A stretch of 32,720 bases of DNA. Origin: Dermatophilaceae bacterium (GTDB lineage: Bacteria; Actinomycetota; Actinomycetes; Actinomycetales; Dermatophilaceae). The position numbers were made by a program, and so were the translations under genes. Below are positions 1 through 12,231 of the stretch, piece after piece. Within the stretch, counting starts at the first letter, position 1. Every line of letters begins with the position of its first letter. The notes beneath the pieces are model-generated. The model made no database searches. It saw only the letters and a list, made by a program, of their open reading frames with translations, and was not told the DNA's origin. Where the stretch lies: positions 1 through 32,720 of the forward strand of contig JACMPC010000172.1 in NCBI GenBank assembly GCA_014377705.1, given 5' to 3'.

Positions 1-1
1 C

Positions 2-1120
2 TACCTGCACACCGGTATCGAGAAGAACATGGAGTTCCGTAACTGGACCCAGGGCGTGACGTTCTGCACCCGGATGGACTATCTCGCGCCGCTGTTCAAC
101 GAGACGGCCTACTGCCTGGCGGTCGAGAAGCTGCTCGGCATCACTGACCAGGTTCCTGAGCGCGCCAGCACCATCCGCGTCCTCATGATGGAGCTCAACC
201 GGGTCGGGTCCCACCTCGTCTGCCTTGCCACCGGCGGCATGGAGATGGGCGCGACCACCATCATGACGATCGGCTTCCGTGAGCGTGAGCGCATCCTGGC
301 GATCTTCGAGATGATCACCGGCCTTCGGATGAACCATGCCTACATCCGCCCGGGTGGCGTGGCGCAGGATCTGCCGCGAGGCGCCATCGACAAGATCCGC
401 GACGCCATCCCGCTGATCCGCCGCGGCATCGGCGAGCTCGAGAAGCTGCTCAACGAGAACCCGCTGGTCAAAGGGCGCATGGTGAACGTCGGTTACCTCG
501 ACCTCACCGGCTGCATGGCCCTGGGTGTCACCGGGCCGATGTTGCGCGCGACCGGCCTGCCGCACGACCTGCGCAAGTCCGACCCGTACTGCGGTTACGA
601 GAACTACGAGTTCGACGTGGCGGTGCGCGACACCTGTGATGCCTATGGCCGGCTGCGGGTCCGCATCGACGAGATGTACGAGTCCCTCAAGATCGCGGAG
701 CAGGCTGCGGCCAGGCTGCAGGGTGCCCAGTCAAGCAAGAGCCCGGTCATGGTTGAGGACAAGAAGATCGCGTGGCCGGCGCAGCTGGCCATCGGCAGCG
801 ATGGGATGGGCAACAGCCTGGACCACATCCGCGAGATCATGAGCACCTCGATGGAGTCCCTGATCCACCACTTCAAGCTGGTGACAGAGGGCTTCCGGGT
901 GCCTCCCGGTCAGGCCTATGTGGCCATCGAGTCACCTAAGGGCGAGCTCGGTGTGCATGTGGTCTCCGACGGTGGCACCCGCCCCTACCGGGCGCATTTC
1001 CGGGAGCCTTCCTTCAACAACCTTCAGGCCGTCGCCGCGGTCTGCGAGGGCGGCCAGGTGGGGGACGTCATCGTGGCGGTCGCCTCGATCGACCCCGTGA
1101 TGGGAGGCGTGGACCGATAA
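2..1120 (+). CDS. nuoD: NADH-quinone oxidoreductase subunit D (partial, 5' end outside window)
   Basis: This is the 49-kDa subunit of complex I. It lies in the peripheral arm, next to cluster N2 and the quinone-binding cavity, and is related to the [NiFe]-hydrogenase large subunit. The reading frame is open from base 2, upstream of the first ATG at 29. It begins YLHTGIEKN, the family's conserved 'LHTGIEK' motif, so the ATG at 29 is internal and the gene starts left of the window. About 373 residues are visible out of a usual 430-450. Other family signatures are [21 protein letters not shown], and the C-terminal end [10 protein letters not shown]. The stop codon overlaps the nuoE ATG by one base (TAATG). 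It belongs to the conventional nuo operon; nuoA-C presumably lie to the left. Confidence 0.97.
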   Translation, partial: YLHTGIEKNMEFRNWTQGVTFCTRMDYLAPLFNETAYCLAVEKLLGITDQVPERASTIRVLMMELNRVGSHLVCLATGGMEMGATTIMTIGFRERERILAIFEMITGLRMNHAYIRPGGVAQDLPRGAIDKIRDAIPLIRRGIGELEKLLNENPLVKGRMVNVGYLDLTGCMALGVTGPMLRATGLPHDLRKSDPYCGYENYEFDVAVRDTCDAYGRLRVRIDEMYESLKIAEQAAARLQGAQSSKSPVMVEDKKIAWPAQLAIGSDGMGNSLDHIREIMSTSMESLIHHFKLVTEGFRVPPGQAYVAIESPKGELGVHVVSDGGTRPYRAHFREPSFNNLQAVAAVCEGGQVGDVIVAVASIDPVMGGVDR

Positions 1121-1829
1121 TGATCACCGACGGCAACCCGAACTACGGGGTGGTGCCCTCAACAGGCACGGCGGCCTACCCGGCCGATGTCCTGGCCAGC
1201 CTGCGGGCCGACGCCGAGCTCACGATGGCCCGTTATCCGCGGGCGCGATCCGCTCTGCTCCCGATGCTGCACCTGGTTCAGTCTGTCGACGGCTATGTCT
1301 CCCTGCGGGGCATCGAGCTGTGTGCCGACCTGCTGGGCCTGACCGCAGCCGAGGTGAGCGGGGTTGCGACCTTCTACACCCAGTTCAAGCGTCACCCGAA
1401 CGGCACCTACACGCTCGGCGTCTGCACCAACACGCTCTGCGCGATCATGGGCGGCGACGAGATCTGGGCCTCCATCAGCGAGTACCTTGGCATCGGTCAC
1501 GACGAGACCACCGAGGACGGACAGGTGACGCTCGAGCGGATCGAGTGCAACGCAGCCTGTGACTACGCGCCCGTGGTCATGGCCAACTGGGAGTTCTTCG
1601 ACAACCAGACACCCGCCTCCACCAAGGCCCTCGCTGACGACCTGCGCTCGGGCGCTCCGGTGACTCCGAGCCGCGGAGCGTCCAGGGTCTGCAGCTTCAA
1701 ACAGGTCTCACGGGTGCTGGCGGGCTTCACCGACGGTCTGGCCGATGAGGGTGTCGGCGCCGGTCCGGCGTCCCTGGCCGGCCTCAAGGTCGCCCGGCTG
1801 GCCAAGGTCGACGACGGGAAGGCGCAAAA

Positions 1830-1833
<4 letters not shown>
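1120..1833 (+). CDS. nuoE: NADH-quinone oxidoreductase subunit E
   Basis: This is the 24-kDa thioredoxin-fold subunit of the NADH-oxidising module; it carries [2Fe-2S] cluster N1a. All four ligands are visible: C102 and C107 in VCTNTLCAIMGG, and C143 and C147 in ECNAACDYAP. At 237 residues it is longer than the E. coli protein (about 166). The extra length is a C-terminal tail from about residue 165, rich in Ala, Gly and Val, as often seen in actinobacteria. The ATG at 1120 overlaps the nuoD stop, and its own stop overlaps the nuoF GTG. It works with NuoF and NuoG to pass electrons from NADH to the Fe-S chain. Confidence 0.97.
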
Positions 1834-3142
<1,309 letters not shown>

Positions 3143-3146
<4 letters not shown>

Positions 3147-5656
3147 CCGTCACCTCATCCACCTCCGGCAACACCGCTGCTACCCCGGCCACCCAGGAGC
3201 TGGTCAGCCTGACCATCGACGGAGTCGGCGTCGCCGTCCCCAAGGGCACCCTGCTGATCCGTGCCGCCGAGCGGATCGGCATCCAGATCCCGCGGTTCTG
3301 CGACCATCCGCTGCTGGAGCCGGTCGGCGCCTGCCGCCAGTGCCTGGTGGAGGTCGCGACTCCTGGCCCGGATGGCTCGTTGCGGCCCATGCCCAAGCCG
3401 ATGACCTCCTGCACCACCACGGTCAGCGAGGGAATGTCGGTGAAGTCGCAGCAGACCTCGCCGATGGCTCAGAAGGCGCAAGCCGGCCAGATGGAGTTCC
3501 TGCTGATCAACCACCCGCTGGACTGCCCGGTCTGCGACAAGGGCGGCGAGTGCCCCCTGCAGAACCAGGCCATGTCCAGCGGAAGGACGGTGAGCCGCTT
3601 CGACGACGTCAAGCGGACCTACCCCAAGCCGGTGCGGCTCTCCACCCAGGTGCTGCTCGATCGTGAACGATGCGTCCTGTGCGCACGTTGCACCCGCTTC
3701 TCCGACCAGATCGCCGGCGACCCGTTCATCGCCCTGGTCGAGCGTGGCGCCCTGCAGCAGATCGGCCTCTTCCAGGACAAGCCCTTCGATTCCTACTTCT
3801 CCGGCAACACGGTCCAGATCTGCCCGGTCGGGGCGCTGACCGGTGCGGCATACCGCTTCCGCTCGCGCCCGTTCGACCTCGTCTCCACGCCGAGCATCTG
3901 CGAGCACTGTGCCAGTGGTTGCGCGACCCGCACGGACCACCGTCGCGGCGCGGTCCTGCGCCGGATGGCCGCCAACGACCCGGCGGTCAACGAGGAGTGG
4001 AACTGCGACAAGGGTCGATGGGCCTTCACCTATGCAGGCGCCGCGGACCGGATCACCGAGCCGCTGGTGCGTGACCCGGAGGGAAACCTGCAGGTCGCAT
4101 CCTGGCCCGAGGCGCTCGACGCCGCGGCCCGTGGCCTCCTGGCGGCCCGCAACGCCAAGGGCGTCGGCGTGCTCGTCGGCGGTCGGGTCAGCGGCGAGGA
4201 CGCCTACGCCTACAGCAAGTTCGCCCGTATCGTGCTGCAGACCAATGACATCGACTTCCGTGCCCGTCCGCACTCCGTCGAGGAGGCTGACTTCCTGGCC
4301 AGCAACGTCGTGGCCACCGGCCCGGCCGCTGCGGGGACCGGCGGGTCCGTGACGTACGCGGATATCGAGGCTGCCAAGACCGTTCTGCTGGTGGGCTTCG
4401 AGCCCGAGGACGAGTCGCCAATCGTGCTCCTGCGCCTGCGCAAGGCGGTCCGCAAGACCAGCACTGTCGTATTCGCGGTCGCCCCCCTTGCCTCCCGCGG
4501 CCTGGACAAGCTCGGTGGAACGTTGATCGCTGCCACTCCGGGCACCGAGGCCGAGATCCTTCAGACCCTGGCCAGGGACGCGAAGGGGGGCGACTCCGGC
4601 CCGGTCGCCACTGCTGACCTGGCGGCTGTGCGCTCCGGTCTCGCAGCCGGGGGTGCCCTGATCCTGGTCGGCGAGAGACTCGCGACGGTCCCCGGAGGCC
4701 TGTCCGCTGCGGCTGCGCTTGCGGCCTCCACCGGCGCCCGGCTCGGGTGGATCCCCCGACGCGCCGGGGAGCGTGGCGCCCTGGAGAGCGGCGCGCTGCC
4801 CAACCTCCTGCCCGGCGGCCGTCCGGTCACCCAGTCCCGGGCTCGCGCCGAGGTGGGCGTGGCCTGGGATGTCATCGGACTGCCGGCGCTTGTGGGCCGG
4901 GACACCTCGGCCATCATCGCGGCGGCCGGCTCCGGCGTGCTCGGCGGACTGCTGGTGGGCGGCATCGACCCGGCGGACCTGGTTGGCTCGCAGGGTTTGC
5001 TCGACGCCCTGACCAGATCCTTCGTGGTGTCCCTGGAGCTTCGGGAGAGTGCAGTCACCGACCTGGCTGACGTGATCCTGCCGGTGGCGGCCCACCAGGA
5101 GAAGGCCGGCACCTTCGTCAACTGGGAGGGCCGGGTCCGGACCTTCGAGGCGGCCCTGAGCACCAACGCCATGAGCGATCACAGAGTCGTGGACCTGCTG
5201 GCTGCCGAGATGGGCGAGTCCCTCGGAGTCCGCACCCTGGCGGATACCCGCGCGGACATGCGAGCCCTGGGCCCCTGGACGGGTGAGCGCCCGGCGGCGC
5301 CGACTGTCGAGCCGGCCCCGGTGCCGCCCCTCGGGGCCGGGCAGGTTGTCCTCGCCAGCTGGCATCATCTGCTGGACTCGGGCCGGATGCAGGACGGTGA
5401 GCCGTTCCTGGCCGGCACGGCTCCCAGGTCCCGGGCGCTGCTCTCGCCCACGACCGCAGATCTGCATGGCCTGGCCGAGGGGGACACCGTTCGGGTCAGC
5501 ACCGGGTCGGGCGTCGTCACGATCCCGGTCACCATCCGGGACATGGCTGATGACGTCGTCTGGCTGCCAACCAACTCTCCTGGATCCGCGGTGCGTTCGA
5601 CGCTGGGCGTCGATGCCGGCAGCGCGGTCTCCCTGACCAAGGGCGGTGCAGCATGA
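3143..5656 (+). CDS. nuoG: NADH-quinone oxidoreductase subunit G
   Basis: This is the 75-kDa subunit. Its N-terminal ferredoxin-like part carries the Fe-S wire, followed by a molybdopterin-oxidoreductase-like domain with no known catalysis. Visible ligands: [2Fe-2S] C53, C64, C67, C90; His/Cys [4Fe-4S] H124, C128, C131, C137; [4Fe-4S] C177, C180, C183, C227; and a fourth set, C253, C256, C260, C288, in the CxxCxxxC...C pattern of the off-path N7 cluster found in only some bacteria. The length is 837 residues. The C-terminal half is Ala/Gly-rich and weakly conserved, which is normal for actinobacterial NuoG. It overlaps nuoF and nuoH by 4 bases each. Confidence 0.98.
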
Positions 5657-7044
5657 GCCTGATCGTTTCGCTGGCAGCGGGGGCCCAGAACGGCGTCCAC
5701 GCCATCGCGCCGTCGCTTGCCAGCGCGGACAACCCGATAGCCGATTTCAGCGACACCCCGTGGTGGCTCTCGCTGATCAAGGCCCTTCTCGTGTTCGTCT
5801 TCCTGCTGATCAACACGCTGCTGGTGATCTGGTTCGAGCGCCGCGTCATCGGCCGGATGCAGCAGCGCCCCGGTCCCAACCGCACCGGACCGTTCGGCCT
5901 GCTGCAGACCCTCGCGGACGGGTTGAAGCTGGCGTTCAAGGAGGATCTGACCCCCAAGAACGCCGACAAGGTCGTCTTCCTGCTCGCGCCGATGATCGCC
6001 GGGGCAATGGCCTTCATCTCCTTCTCGATCATCCCGATGGGGCCGGTGGTGAGCATGTTCGGCCATCGCACACCCTTGCAGCTGACAGACACTCCCGTCG
6101 CCGTCCTGCTGGTGCTGGCCGTGGCCGGGGTCGGTGTCTACGGCATCATCATGGCCGGCTGGTCCTCGGGCTCGACGTACCCGCTGCTGGGTGGACTTCG
6201 CTCCACGGCCCAGGTCATCTCCTACGAGATTGCCATGGGCCTGTCGCTGGTCGCCGTCTTCCTGTACAGCGGCTCGATGTCGACCTCACAGATCGTCGCC
6301 TCGCAGAAAAGCCTGTGGTTCATCATCCCGGCCTTCTTCTCCTTCCTGGTGTACGTCGTGACCATGGTCGGCGAGACCAACCGGCTCCCCTTCGACCTAG
6401 CCGAGGGCGAGGGGGAGCTCACCGGCGGGTTCCACACGGAGTACAGCTCGATGAAGTTCGCGATGTTCTTCCTCGGTGAGTACGTCAACATGTTCACGGT
6501 CTCGGCGCTGGCGACCACCATGTTCCTAGGTGGCTGGCAGGCGCCTCCCGGCATCGCCGCGATCAATGACGGCATGTTCAACCAGGGCTGGTGGGGGCTC
6601 TTGTGGTTCGTCATCAAGCTGTGGAGCTTCATGTTCTTCTTCGTCTGGCTGCGTGGCTCGCTGCCGCGGGTGCGGTACGACCAGTTCATGCGGTTCGGCT
6701 GGAAGTTCCTCATCCCGGTGACCCTGCTGTGGGTCGTCTCCGTGGCGTTCATCCGTGGTGCCCAGCTCGCCTTCTTCGGCGAAAGCACCAGGACGGCGAC
6801 CGTCATCGTCGTCGGCGTGATCTCCCTCATCGCCCTGGCCGCAGCCTGGCTCTGGGAGGGCCAGCACGAAGCTGCCGCCGTCCCGGCCGAGCGGCCGGAG
6901 GAGATCGACCCGTTCGCCGGGGGCTACCCGGTCCCGCCGATGCCCGGCCAGCGTCTGCGCGAGCCGAGCCAGCAGGCTGAGCGATCCCTGGCGGGGTCCA
7001 CCGGCCATCCAGAACTGTCCGATCAGGAGGAGTCCCGTGGCTGA
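5653..7044 (+). CDS. nuoH: NADH-quinone oxidoreductase subunit H
   Basis: This membrane subunit joins the two arms of complex I and forms the floor of the quinone chamber and the start of the proton path. About eight hydrophobic helices are visible. The family motifs are intact: [10 protein letters not shown] (61-70), RPGPNRTGP (72-80), KEDLTP (96-101) and [16 protein letters not shown] (241-256), with E251, E253 and E255 all present. The 463 residues exceed the E. coli length (325) because of an N-terminal leader of about 35 residues and a hydrophilic Pro/Glu-rich tail after about residue 400. The ATG overlaps the nuoG stop. It serves as the reference for the diverged NuoH2 at 20483. Confidence 0.97.
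   Translation: MSLIVSLAAGAQNGVHAIAPSLASADNPIADFSDTPWWLSLIKALLVFVFLLINTLLVIWFERRVIGRMQQRPGPNRTGPFGLLQTLADGLKLAFKEDLTPKNADKVVFLLAPMIAGAMAFISFSIIPMGPVVSMFGHRTPLQLTDTPVAVLLVLAVAGVGVYGIIMAGWSSGSTYPLLGGLRSTAQVISYEIAMGLSLVAVFLYSGSMSTSQIVASQKSLWFIIPAFFSFLVYVVTMVGETNRLPFDLAEGEGELTGGFHTEYSSMKFAMFFLGEYVNMFTVSALATTMFLGGWQAPPGIAAINDGMFNQGWWGLLWFVIKLWSFMFFFVWLRGSLPRVRYDQFMRFGWKFLIPVTLLWVVSVAFIRGAQLAFFGESTRTATVIVVGVISLIALAAAWLWEGQHEAAAVPAERPEEIDPFAGGYPVPPMPGQRLREPSQQAERSLAGSTGHPELSDQEESRG
7025..7030 (+). promoter_or_regulatory. Ribosome binding site of nuoI (perfect AGGAGG)
   Basis: AGGAGG lies 6 bases before the GTG at 7037, inside the 3' end of nuoH. It fixes the nuoI start at that GTG even though the two genes overlap by 8 bases. 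Confidence 0.8.
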
Positions 7045-7669
7045 AGAGAGCAAGAAGGCGAGCTTCCTCTCGCAGATGTTCGCCCCTGTCGCAGGGTTCG
7101 GGGTCACCTTCTCCACGATGTTCCGCACTCTGGAGACCGAGGAGTACCCGGAGGTCAAGCGTCCGACCCAGCCGCGGTACCACGGCCGTCACCAGCTCAA
7201 CCGGCATCCGGACGGCCTGGAGAAGTGCATCGGGTGCGAGCTGTGTGCCTGGGCCTGCCCGGCTGACGCCATCTATGTCGAAGGCGCCGACAACGATGAC
7301 AGCGAAGGGGGCAGCGGCCGGTTCTCTCCCGGTGAGCGGTATGGCCGCGTCTACCAGATCAACTACCTTCGGTGCATCTTCTGTGGCCTGTGCATCGAGG
7401 CCTGTCCCACCCGTGCGCTCACGATGACGAATGTCTACGAGCTGGCCGACACCAACCGCAGCGCGCTCATCTTCGAGAAGAGCCAGCTGCTGGCCCCCGT
7501 CCAGGAGGGCATGATCGCGGCGCCCCACCCGATGGTGGACGGCCTGCGGGAGCGCGACTACTACCAGGGCAAGGTGGCCAGCGCGACGCCCGAACAGAGT
7601 GCCTGGGCCGATGCCCGCGAGGCCGAGCTCGCCGCAACCGCGAAGTCAACCGAGGTGGATGACCGATGA
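7037..7669 (+). CDS. nuoI: NADH-quinone oxidoreductase subunit I (2x[4Fe-4S] ferredoxin-like)
   Basis: This is the 23-kDa subunit that carries clusters N6a and N6b between NuoG and NuoB. Two CxxCxxCxxxCP motifs are visible: C64, C67, C70, C74 ([12 protein letters not shown]) and C113, C116, C119, C123 ([12 protein letters not shown]). The 30-residue stretch between them is acidic and slightly long. The N-terminus (about residues 10-32) is amphipathic or hydrophobic, as expected for a membrane-associated subunit. The length is 210 residues. The GTG start is supported by a perfect ribosome binding site, and the gene overlaps nuoH by 8 bases and nuoJ by 4. Confidence 0.97.
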   Translation: MAEESKKASFLSQMFAPVAGFGVTFSTMFRTLETEEYPEVKRPTQPRYHGRHQLNRHPDGLEKCIGCELCAWACPADAIYVEGADNDDSEGGSGRFSPGERYGRVYQINYLRCIFCGLCIEACPTRALTMTNVYELADTNRSALIFEKSQLLAPVQEGMIAAPHPMVDGLRERDYYQGKVASATPEQSAWADAREAELAATAKSTEVDDR

Positions 7670-8433
7670 CCAGCGGCGGTGAGGCAGTCCTCTTCTGGAT
7701 CCTGGCGCCGGTCTCTGTGCTCGGTGCTCTGGGCCTCCTGCTCGTCAGGAAGGCCGTACACGTCGCCCTGGGCATGGCAGTGGTCATGATCAACCTGGGC
7801 ATCTTCTACATCGCCCAGAATGCGGAGTTCCTCGGGATCGTGCAGATCGTGGTGTACACGGGCGCGGTCATGATGCTTTTCATCTTCGTGCTGATGCTGA
7901 TCGGCGTTGACTCCTCCGACTCACTGGTCGAGACGATCAAGGGCCAGAAGATCGCCGGACTCCTGCTTTCGACCGGGCTGGGGGTCGCCCTCTTCGCGGC
8001 GATCGGTTCGGCGACCTTCGCCAGCCCCATCGGCCTGAAGGAAGTCAATGCGGGCGGCAACATCACCGGCATGGCCGTGCTGATCTTCGGCAAGTACGTC
8101 TGGGCCTTCGAGGTCACCAGCGCACTGCTCATCACTGCAGCCCTCGCCGCGATGGTCCTGGCCCACCGGGAGCGGCTCACCCCGCGACCGACCCAGCGCC
8201 AGTGGTCCGAGCGGCGGTTCCAGGTCGGAAAGAACCTGGCCGGCTTGCCGGCGCCGGGAGTGTATGCCCGACGCAACGCGGTCGACACCCCTGCCTTGCT
8301 GCCTGACGGGACGCCGAGCGAGGCGTCCGTACCGCGGGTCCTCACCGCGCGCGAGCAGGTCAACGACCCAGAGCCGTATGCCGGGGCCGAACGAGCCATC
8401 GAGCGCGAGATCGAGGAGGGGACCAACCGATGA
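7666..8433 (+). CDS. nuoJ: NADH-quinone oxidoreductase subunit J
   Basis: This is an integral membrane subunit of the proton-translocating arm, with five hydrophobic helices in about residues 1-165. The family core is [19 protein letters not shown] followed by [26 protein letters not shown], the region with the pi-bulge helix involved in coupling. A hydrophilic C-terminal tail of about 90 residues (255 in total; E. coli has 184) is typical of actinobacterial NuoJ. The ATG overlaps the nuoI stop as ATGA, and the gene ends in another ATGA overlap with nuoK. Confidence 0.95.
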   Translation: MTSGGEAVLFWILAPVSVLGALGLLLVRKAVHVALGMAVVMINLGIFYIAQNAEFLGIVQIVVYTGAVMMLFIFVLMLIGVDSSDSLVETIKGQKIAGLLLSTGLGVALFAAIGSATFASPIGLKEVNAGGNITGMAVLIFGKYVWAFEVTSALLITAALAAMVLAHRERLTPRPTQRQWSERRFQVGKNLAGLPAPGVYARRNAVDTPALLPDGTPSEASVPRVLTAREQVNDPEPYAGAERAIEREIEEGTNR

Positions 8434-8729
8434 GCCTGGTCAACTACATCTACCTGTCGATCGTCCTGTTCTCGATCGGCGGCGCCACGGTGCTGGTGCG
8501 CCGCAACGCCATCGTGGTCTTCATGGGCGTCGAGCTGATGCTCAACGCGACGAACCTGGCTTTTGTGACCTTCGCGCGGATGCGTGGCTCCCTGGACGGT
8601 CAGGTCATCGCCCTGTTCGTCATGGTGGTCGCGGCGTCTGAGGTCGTCGTGGGACTCGCCATCATCATGGCCATCTTCCGTGCTCGCCGGTCGGCCTCGG
8701 TCGACGACGCCAACCTGTTGAAGCTGTAA
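8430..8729 (+). CDS. nuoK: NADH-quinone oxidoreductase subunit K
   Basis: This is a small MrpC-like subunit with three transmembrane helices, 99 residues long. The two buried glutamates essential for proton transfer are present: E35 in GVELMLNA and E71 in [11 protein letters not shown]. It overlaps nuoJ by 4 bases. An 11-base gap to nuoL follows, the only real gap in this operon within the window. Confidence 0.96.
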   Translation: MSLVNYIYLSIVLFSIGGATVLVRRNAIVVFMGVELMLNATNLAFVTFARMRGSLDGQVIALFVMVVAASEVVVGLAIIMAIFRARRSASVDDANLLKL

Positions 8730-8740
8730 GGGGCCCGAAC

Positions 8741-10693
8741 ATGCATCTGGTGCAACTTTCCGCTTCATCCGCGGTCCGGCTGGCGGGTGCGGGGGCCGCG
8801 CAGCCTGCCTCCGGGGTGACCTCCCTGGCCTGGCTGCTCGTTGTCCTCCCGCTGTTGGGTGCGGCCATCCTCCTGTTCGGGGGGCGTCGTACGAACCGGT
8901 TCGGACCGGCGCTGGCCACTGTGCTGTCCTGGGCCAGCTTCGGCATCGGCGCGGTCATCTTCCTGGCGATGCTCGGCCGCTCGGCTGACCAGCGCGTCGA
9001 GGTGCTGAGTCTGTACAGCTGGATTCCCGCCGGGGGCTTTCAGCTCGAGGCAGGCATGCTGGTCGACCCCTTGTCCATGGCCTTCGTGCTGCTGGTCACC
9101 TTCGTCGGCTCCCTGATCCTCGTCTACTCCCTGGCCTACATGGAGCACGACCCGGACAGGCGCCGGTTCTTCGGGTTCCTCAACCTGTTCGTGGCCTCGA
9201 TGCTGCTGCTGGTCCTGGCCGACTCCTACCTCCTGCTCTACGTGGGCTGGGAGGGCGTCGGCCTGGCGTCCTACCTGCTGATCGGATTCTGGAACCAGAT
9301 CCCGGCGAATGCCTCGGCTGCCAACAAGGCGTTCGTGGCCAACCGGGTCGGTGACTTCGGCATGTCGGTGGCGATCATGCTGATGTTCGCCACCTTCGGC
9401 ACCGTCACCTTCGCCGGCGTCGACGCGGGGGTGGCCGGCGCCAACCAGGGCACGCTCACGGCGATCGGCCTGCTGCTGCTGCTGGGCGCCTGCAGCAAGT
9501 CCGCGCAGTTCCCCCTGCAGAGCTGGCTGGGCGACGCGATGGCCGGTCCGACCCCGGTATCCGCGCTGATCCACGCCGCGACGATGGTCACCGCCGGGGT
9601 CTACCTCGTCGTGCGCAGCCATGTGATCTTCGAGGGCACTCCCACCGCGCAGACCTTCGTGGTCGTCGCCGGGGCCATCACGCTGATCTTCGGGGCGGTC
9701 GTCGGCTGCGCCAAGGACGACGTCAAGAAGGTCCTGGCAGCCTCGACGATGAGCCAGATCGGCTACATGATGCTCGCCGCGGGCCTGGGGCCGGTGGGCT
9801 ACGTGTTCGCCATCTTCCACCTGCTCAACCATGGCTTCTTCAAAGCAGGGATGTTCCTCGGCGCCGGTTCGGTGATGCATGGCATGAACGACCAGGTCGA
9901 CATGCGCCGTTTCGGGAACCTGTCAGGTGCGATGAAGATCACCTGGTTCACCTTCGGCATCGGCTGGCTGTCGATCCTCGGCGTGCCTCCCTTCTCCGGG
10001 TTCTTCTCCAAGGACAAGATCATCGAGGCGGCCTTCATCGGCGAGGGCTGGCGGCCGTGGGTCTTCGGTGGCGCCGCGCTGATCGGCGCGGCCATCACTG
10101 CCTTCTACATGTCGCGCCTCTTCTTCATGACCTTCCAGGGCGAGAAACGCTGGCCCAGGGACGCTCATCCGCACGAGTCTCCCAGGAGGATGACGGTCCC
10201 GATGATCGTCCTCGCCACCGGCTCCGCCTTCCTGGGCCTGATCCTGGGCCCGACAAACGCCATCGCGAGCTGGCTCGAGCCGGTCACCGGCCGCAGCCCC
10301 GAAGGTGAGCCGGTGATCGCCGTCCCGGTGCTGATGAGCCTGACGCTCCTGCTGGTGGCGGGAGGTGTGGCCCTGGCCTGGGTGCAGTACTGGCGTGACA
10401 AGGTTCCGGTGGCCGCCCCGGCCGGTTCGCTCCTGACGCGGGCAGCGCGCCAGGATCTCTATCAGGACGATGTCAACGAGGCCTTGCTGATGCGTCCCGG
10501 CCTGCACCTGACCCGCTCACTGGTCTTCTTCGACAGCAGGGGTGTCGACGGCGCGGTGGGTGGTCTGGCCGCCCTTATCGGCGGTACCTCGGCGCGGGTG
10601 CGCCGGGTTCAGAACGGCTTCGTGCGTTCGTATGCCCTGACGATGCTCGCCGGCGTTGTCGTGATTCTCGGTGCTGTGTGGGTGGTGCAGTGA
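8741..10693 (+). CDS. nuoL: NADH-quinone oxidoreductase subunit L (antiporter-like)
   Basis: This is the distal Mrp-antiporter-like proton pump subunit, about 16 helices long with a lateral amphipathic helix at the C-terminus. Key pump residues are in place: E171 in [16 protein letters not shown] and K253 in [20 protein letters not shown]. The motif [19 protein letters not shown] follows. The length is 650 residues. A modest ribosome binding site (AAGGGG, 8728-8733) lies 7 bases before the ATG. The first 25 residues are Ala/Ser-rich and variable. It overlaps nuoM at its end. Confidence 0.97.
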   Translation: MHLVQLSASSAVRLAGAGAAQPASGVTSLAWLLVVLPLLGAAILLFGGRRTNRFGPALATVLSWASFGIGAVIFLAMLGRSADQRVEVLSLYSWIPAGGFQLEAGMLVDPLSMAFVLLVTFVGSLILVYSLAYMEHDPDRRRFFGFLNLFVASMLLLVLADSYLLLYVGWEGVGLASYLLIGFWNQIPANASAANKAFVANRVGDFGMSVAIMLMFATFGTVTFAGVDAGVAGANQGTLTAIGLLLLLGACSKSAQFPLQSWLGDAMAGPTPVSALIHAATMVTAGVYLVVRSHVIFEGTPTAQTFVVVAGAITLIFGAVVGCAKDDVKKVLAASTMSQIGYMMLAAGLGPVGYVFAIFHLLNHGFFKAGMFLGAGSVMHGMNDQVDMRRFGNLSGAMKITWFTFGIGWLSILGVPPFSGFFSKDKIIEAAFIGEGWRPWVFGGAALIGAAITAFYMSRLFFMTFQGEKRWPRDAHPHESPRRMTVPMIVLATGSAFLGLILGPTNAIASWLEPVTGRSPEGEPVIAVPVLMSLTLLLVAGGVALAWVQYWRDKVPVAAPAGSLLTRAARQDLYQDDVNEALLMRPGLHLTRSLVFFDSRGVDGAVGGLAALIGGTSARVRRVQNGFVRSYALTMLAGVVVILGAVWVVQ

Positions 10694-12231
10694 TGTCCAG
10701 TTTTCCGTGGCTGACCACGATTGGCCTGATTCCGCTGGTGGGCGCGCTCGTCGTCGCCTTCCTGCCTGCGAGCCTGGCTGACCGGGCCAGGCAGATCGCC
10801 CTCGGGTTCTCGCTGGTCGCGCTGCTGTTCACCGTCGCCGCGGCACTGCAGTTCAACGCGGGTTCCAGTCAGCAGTTCCAGTTCTCGGAGCAGCATCCCT
10901 GGATCGAGCAGTTCGGCGTGAGCTACGCCGTCGGCGTGGACGGTATCGCGCTCGTGCTGATCGTGATGGCGGCCGTCCTGGTCCCGGTCTGCCTGCTCGC
11001 CGCCTGGCACGACGTGCCGGACAGCGGGAGACGCCAGCAGACGTACTTCGCGCTGATGCTGGTGCTCGAGACGTTCATGATCGGTGTCTTCGCTGCCACC
11101 GACGTGTTCTTGTTCTACGTCTTCTTCGAAGCGATGCTGATCCCGGTCTACTTCCTGATCGGCTCCTACGGCGGCCCCCGTCGGCAGTATGCCGCCGTCA
11201 AGTTCCTGCTGTACTCCCTGCTCGGCGGGCTCGTCATGCTGGTCGCCGTGATCGCGCTCTACCAGGCTGGCCCCGGCGGGCCCCAGGGCTTCCTGGTGGA
11301 CAAGCTGACAGGTATCACCTTCGACCAGAACGCCGGCCGGCTGATGTTCGTCGGTTTCTTCTTCGCCTTCGCCGTCAAGGCGCCGATGTGGCCGGTCCAC
11401 ACCTGGCTCCCGGATGCCGCCACGGAGGCCAAGCCAGCCACCGCGGTGCTTCTGGTGGGTGTGCTCGACAAGGTCGGCACCTACGGGATGATCCGGTTCT
11501 GCCTGCAGATGTTCCCCGAGGCCAGCACCTGGGCCACGCCGGCGATCATCGTGCTGGCAGTCGTCTCGGTGTTGTATGGAGCGTTGCTCGCGATCGGCCA
11601 GACCGACATCATGCGGCTCATCGCCTACACGTCGGTCAGCCACTTCGGTTTCATCGTGCTGGGCATCTTCGCCATGACCTCTGCGGGCACTGCCGGCTCG
11701 GCGCTGTACATGGTCAACCACGGCTTCACCACGGCGGCACTGTTCCTCGTCGCGGCGATGCTGATCAGAAGGCGCGGCAGCAAGCGCATCCCGGACTACG
11801 GCGGCTGGCAACGGGTGACCCCGGTGATAGCGGGTGTGTTCCTGATCTCCGGAATGTCCGCGCTGGCTCTGCCCGGGCTGAACTCCTTCATCTCGGAGTT
11901 CCTCGTCCTGGTGGGCACCTTCCAGCGATACCAGGTCGCCGCGGCCCTCGCCACGGTCGGCATCATCCTGGCCGCCCTGTACATCCTGCTCATGTACCAG
12001 CGGATGATGACCGGGCCGAAGCCCGACTCGGCCGCCGGAACCCCCGACATGTCCCACCGCGAGAAGTGGGTGGTGGCGCCGTTGATCGCAGCCTTCCTCG
12101 TCCTGGGGTTCTACCCGAAGCCCGTGCTTGACGTGATCAACCCCGCGGTCTCCAGGACACTGCAGTACGTCGGTGTCACGGACCCGGCGCCGGCGCACCC
12201 CGGCACTGCTGCTGAAGGAGCCGTCAAGTGA
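10693..12231 (+). CDS. nuoM: NADH-quinone oxidoreductase subunit M (antiporter-like)
   Basis: This is the second antiporter-like pump subunit. Its motifs are FFEAMLIPVYFLIGSYG (pump Glu), VKAPMWPVHTWLPDA (Lys) and DIMRLIAYTSVSHFGFIVLGI. I chose the ATG at 10693, which shares one base with the nuoL stop (TGATG) and has GGGTGG 8 bases upstream. A GTG at 10678 is also in frame and would add five residues. With the chosen start the protein has 512 residues, normal for the family. It ends in a GTGA overlap with nuoN. Confidence 0.95.
   Translation: MSSFPWLTTIGLIPLVGALVVAFLPASLADRARQIALGFSLVALLFTVAAALQFNAGSSQQFQFSEQHPWIEQFGVSYAVGVDGIALVLIVMAAVLVPVCLLAAWHDVPDSGRRQQTYFALMLVLETFMIGVFAATDVFLFYVFFEAMLIPVYFLIGSYGGPRRQYAAVKFLLYSLLGGLVMLVAVIALYQAGPGGPQGFLVDKLTGITFDQNAGRLMFVGFFFAFAVKAPMWPVHTWLPDAATEAKPATAVLLVGVLDKVGTYGMIRFCLQMFPEASTWATPAIIVLAVVSVLYGALLAIGQTDIMRLIAYTSVSHFGFIVLGIFAMTSAGTAGSALYMVNHGFTTAALFLVAAMLIRRRGSKRIPDYGGWQRVTPVIAGVFLISGMSALALPGLNSFISEFLVLVGTFQRYQVAAALATVGIILAALYILLMYQRMMTGPKPDSAAGTPDMSHREKWVVAPLIAAFLVLGFYPKPVLDVINPAVSRTLQYVGVTDPAPAHPGTAAEGAVK

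Noticed and set aside
6853-7044. Long hydrophilic C-terminal tail of NuoH1 as a novel domain
   Set aside because: Pro/Glu-rich tails are usual in actinobacterial NuoH and show no fold signature.
10609-12198. 529-codon minus-strand open frame opposite nuoM
   Set aside because: Same shadow composition (Asp, His, Gln, Arg, Gly); nuoM is certain on the other strand.
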